A stretch of DNA of 64,000 bases from CAVQGZ01 sp942491665 (GTDB lineage Bacteria > Actinomycetota > Actinomycetes > Jiangellales > Jiangellaceae), in the NCBI GenBank assembly GCA_942491665.1, contig CALOBR010000001.1, positions 186,001 to 250,000 of the forward strand. The letters run 5' to 3'. The notes below the pieces were generated by a model. It searched no databases, had not been told where the DNA came from, and saw only the letters and a program-made list of their open reading frames with translations. Positions 63,053 to 64,000 of this stretch are shown here, piece by piece. The position numbers and the translations under genes were made by a program. Position 1 is the first letter of the stretch. Each line of letters starts with the position of its first letter.

Positions 63053-64000
63053 GTGACATATCTCGACGCTGCATCGGGCGAGAGACTGCATCCAGCAGCC
63101 CGTGCGGTGATGCTCGCGGCCCTCGACGAGGGGTGGGCCGACCCGGCCCGGCTGTACCGCGAGGGCCGCCGAGCCCGGCTGCTGCTCGACAACGCCCGCG
63201 AGGTGGTGGCCGCGCACCTGCCGGCCCACCCGGACGAGGTGGTCTTCACCGCCAGCGGGACCCAGGCGCTGCACCTGGGCGCGCTGGGTGGTCTGGGTGG
63301 ACGGCGCCGGGCGGGTGACCGGCTGGTGACCTCGGCGGTCGAGCACTCGGCTGTGCTGGCGGCGGGAGCGACGCACGTTCGGCGTGGGGGCCGCCACGAC
63401 ACGGTCGCGGTCGACTCGCACGGGTCGCTCGACCTCGACGCGTTCGAGGTCGAGCTGGGCGGCGGGGACGTGGCGCTCGCGGCGGTCCAGTCGGCCAACC
63501 ACGAGGTGGGCACGGTGCAGCCCCTGGAGGCGGTTGTTGCCTGCGCCACCGAGGCCGGCGTGCCGCTGCTGGTGGACGCGGCCCAGTCGTTGGGCCGGGA
63601 GCCCGTGCCGGCAGGGTGGTCGATGCTGGCGGGCAGCGCACACAAGTGGGGCGGGCCGTCCGGCGTGGGAGTGCTCGCGACAAGGCGCCGCACCCGGTTC
63701 ACCTCGCCCTTGCCCGAAGACGAGCGAGGCGGCGGGGTGGTGCCCGGCTTCGAGAACGTCGCGGGCGCGCTGGCCGCCGCGGCAGCCCTGCAGGCCCGGG
63801 CCGGGGAGTCGGCCGACCTGGACGCCCGGCACCGGCCCCTGGTCGAGCGGATTCGCCACGAGGTTCCCCGTCTCGTCCCGGACGTGCAGGTGGTGGGCCA
63901 CCCGACCCAGCGCCTGGCGCACCTGGTGACCTTCTCGTGCCTCTACGCCGATGGAGAAGCCCTGCTGACGGCACTGGCTGACGCCGACATCGCCGTGTCG
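63053..64000 (+). CDS. Cysteine desulfurase, NifS/IscS family (3' end outside window)
   Basis: PLP-dependent aminotransferase class V: 316 residues visible. It has TYLDAASGERLHPAAR, TASGTQALHLGAL, QSANHEVGTVQPL, DAAQSLGR and the PLP-Lys in GSAHKWGGPSGVGVL. It should extract sulfur from cysteine for Fe-S clusters or thio-cofactors. The GTG start is at 63053; an upstream ATG (63051) is out of frame. The active-site Cys loop is near or beyond the window edge. Confidence 0.9.
   Translation, partial: MTYLDAASGERLHPAARAVMLAALDEGWADPARLYREGRRARLLLDNAREVVAAHLPAHPDEVVFTASGTQALHLGALGGLGGRRRAGDRLVTSAVEHSAVLAAGATHVRRGGRHDTVAVDSHGSLDLDAFEVELGGGDVALAAVQSANHEVGTVQPLEAVVACATEAGVPLLVDAAQSLGREPVPAGWSMLAGSAHKWGGPSGVGVLATRRRTRFTSPLPEDERGGGVVPGFENVAGALAAAAALQARAGESADLDARHRPLVERIRHEVPRLVPDVQVVGHPTQRLAHLVTFSCLYADGEALLTALADADIAVS

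Overview
The window is uniformly GC-rich and densely packed. It has many GTG starts, stop/start overlaps (ATGA, GTGA, TGATG) and leaderless promoters. Together with the dcw cluster, a diheme-QcrC bc1 complex, CtaF and a PPi-dependent phosphofructokinase, this points to an actinobacterium, probably Micrococcales (Dermatophilaceae/Intrasporangiaceae-like). The taxon is inferred from gene content and order only.

Region 1 (1-5.4 kb, minus strand) is the start of the division/cell-wall cluster: mraZ, rsmH, ftsL, ftsI and murE (cut by the window edge), with a MraZ operator array upstream. Region 2 (5.6-10.2 kb, plus strand) is a MoxR ATPase / DUF58 / membrane transglutaminase operon. Region 3 (10.3-16.8 kb, minus strand) is a DNA-damage operon of DUF6504, SAV_6107-type HEPN protein, DnaE2-like polymerase and DinB behind a consensus LexA box, followed by a DUF3040 protein.

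Region 4 (16.9-30.7 kb) begins with a YbaK deacylase gene and then holds a scattered carotenoid gene set: CruF-like hydratase, glycosyltransferase, CrtD/CrtI-like desaturase, crtE, crtI, crtB and the split lycopene cyclase crtYc/crtYd. Together these predict a glycosylated monocyclic carotenoid. Between them lie an MFS transporter, a CDP-alcohol phosphotransferase, a SIMPL protein and metF. A small accessory block sits between crtI and crtB: a REPIN-like inverted repeat, a DUF559 nuclease-like gene, and a lipoprotein guanyl-RNase with its barstar inhibitor.

Region 5 (30.7-46.7 kb) carries a PASTA-domain Ser/Thr kinase, two EamA exporters, alkylation repair (Ogt, Ada-AlkA), class II DAHP synthase, PPi-PFK, and a lipid group (acyltransferase, lipase-like hydrolase, SRPBCC proteins, long-chain acyl-CoA synthetase), then an ABC transporter. 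Region 6 (46.7-49.8 kb) looks accessory, with a two-component system and an orphan Flp pilin. Region 7 (49.8-64 kb) has a RipA-like NlpC/P60 endopeptidase, small zinc/cysteine-rich genes, trpD, and the respiratory supercomplex genes ctaE-qcrC-qcrA-qcrB and, in the opposite orientation, ctaC-ctaD-ctaF. The window ends inside a cysteine desulfurase gene.

No rRNA, tRNA, CRISPR array or insertion sequence was recognised. All assignments come from reading motifs by eye; no database search was possible.
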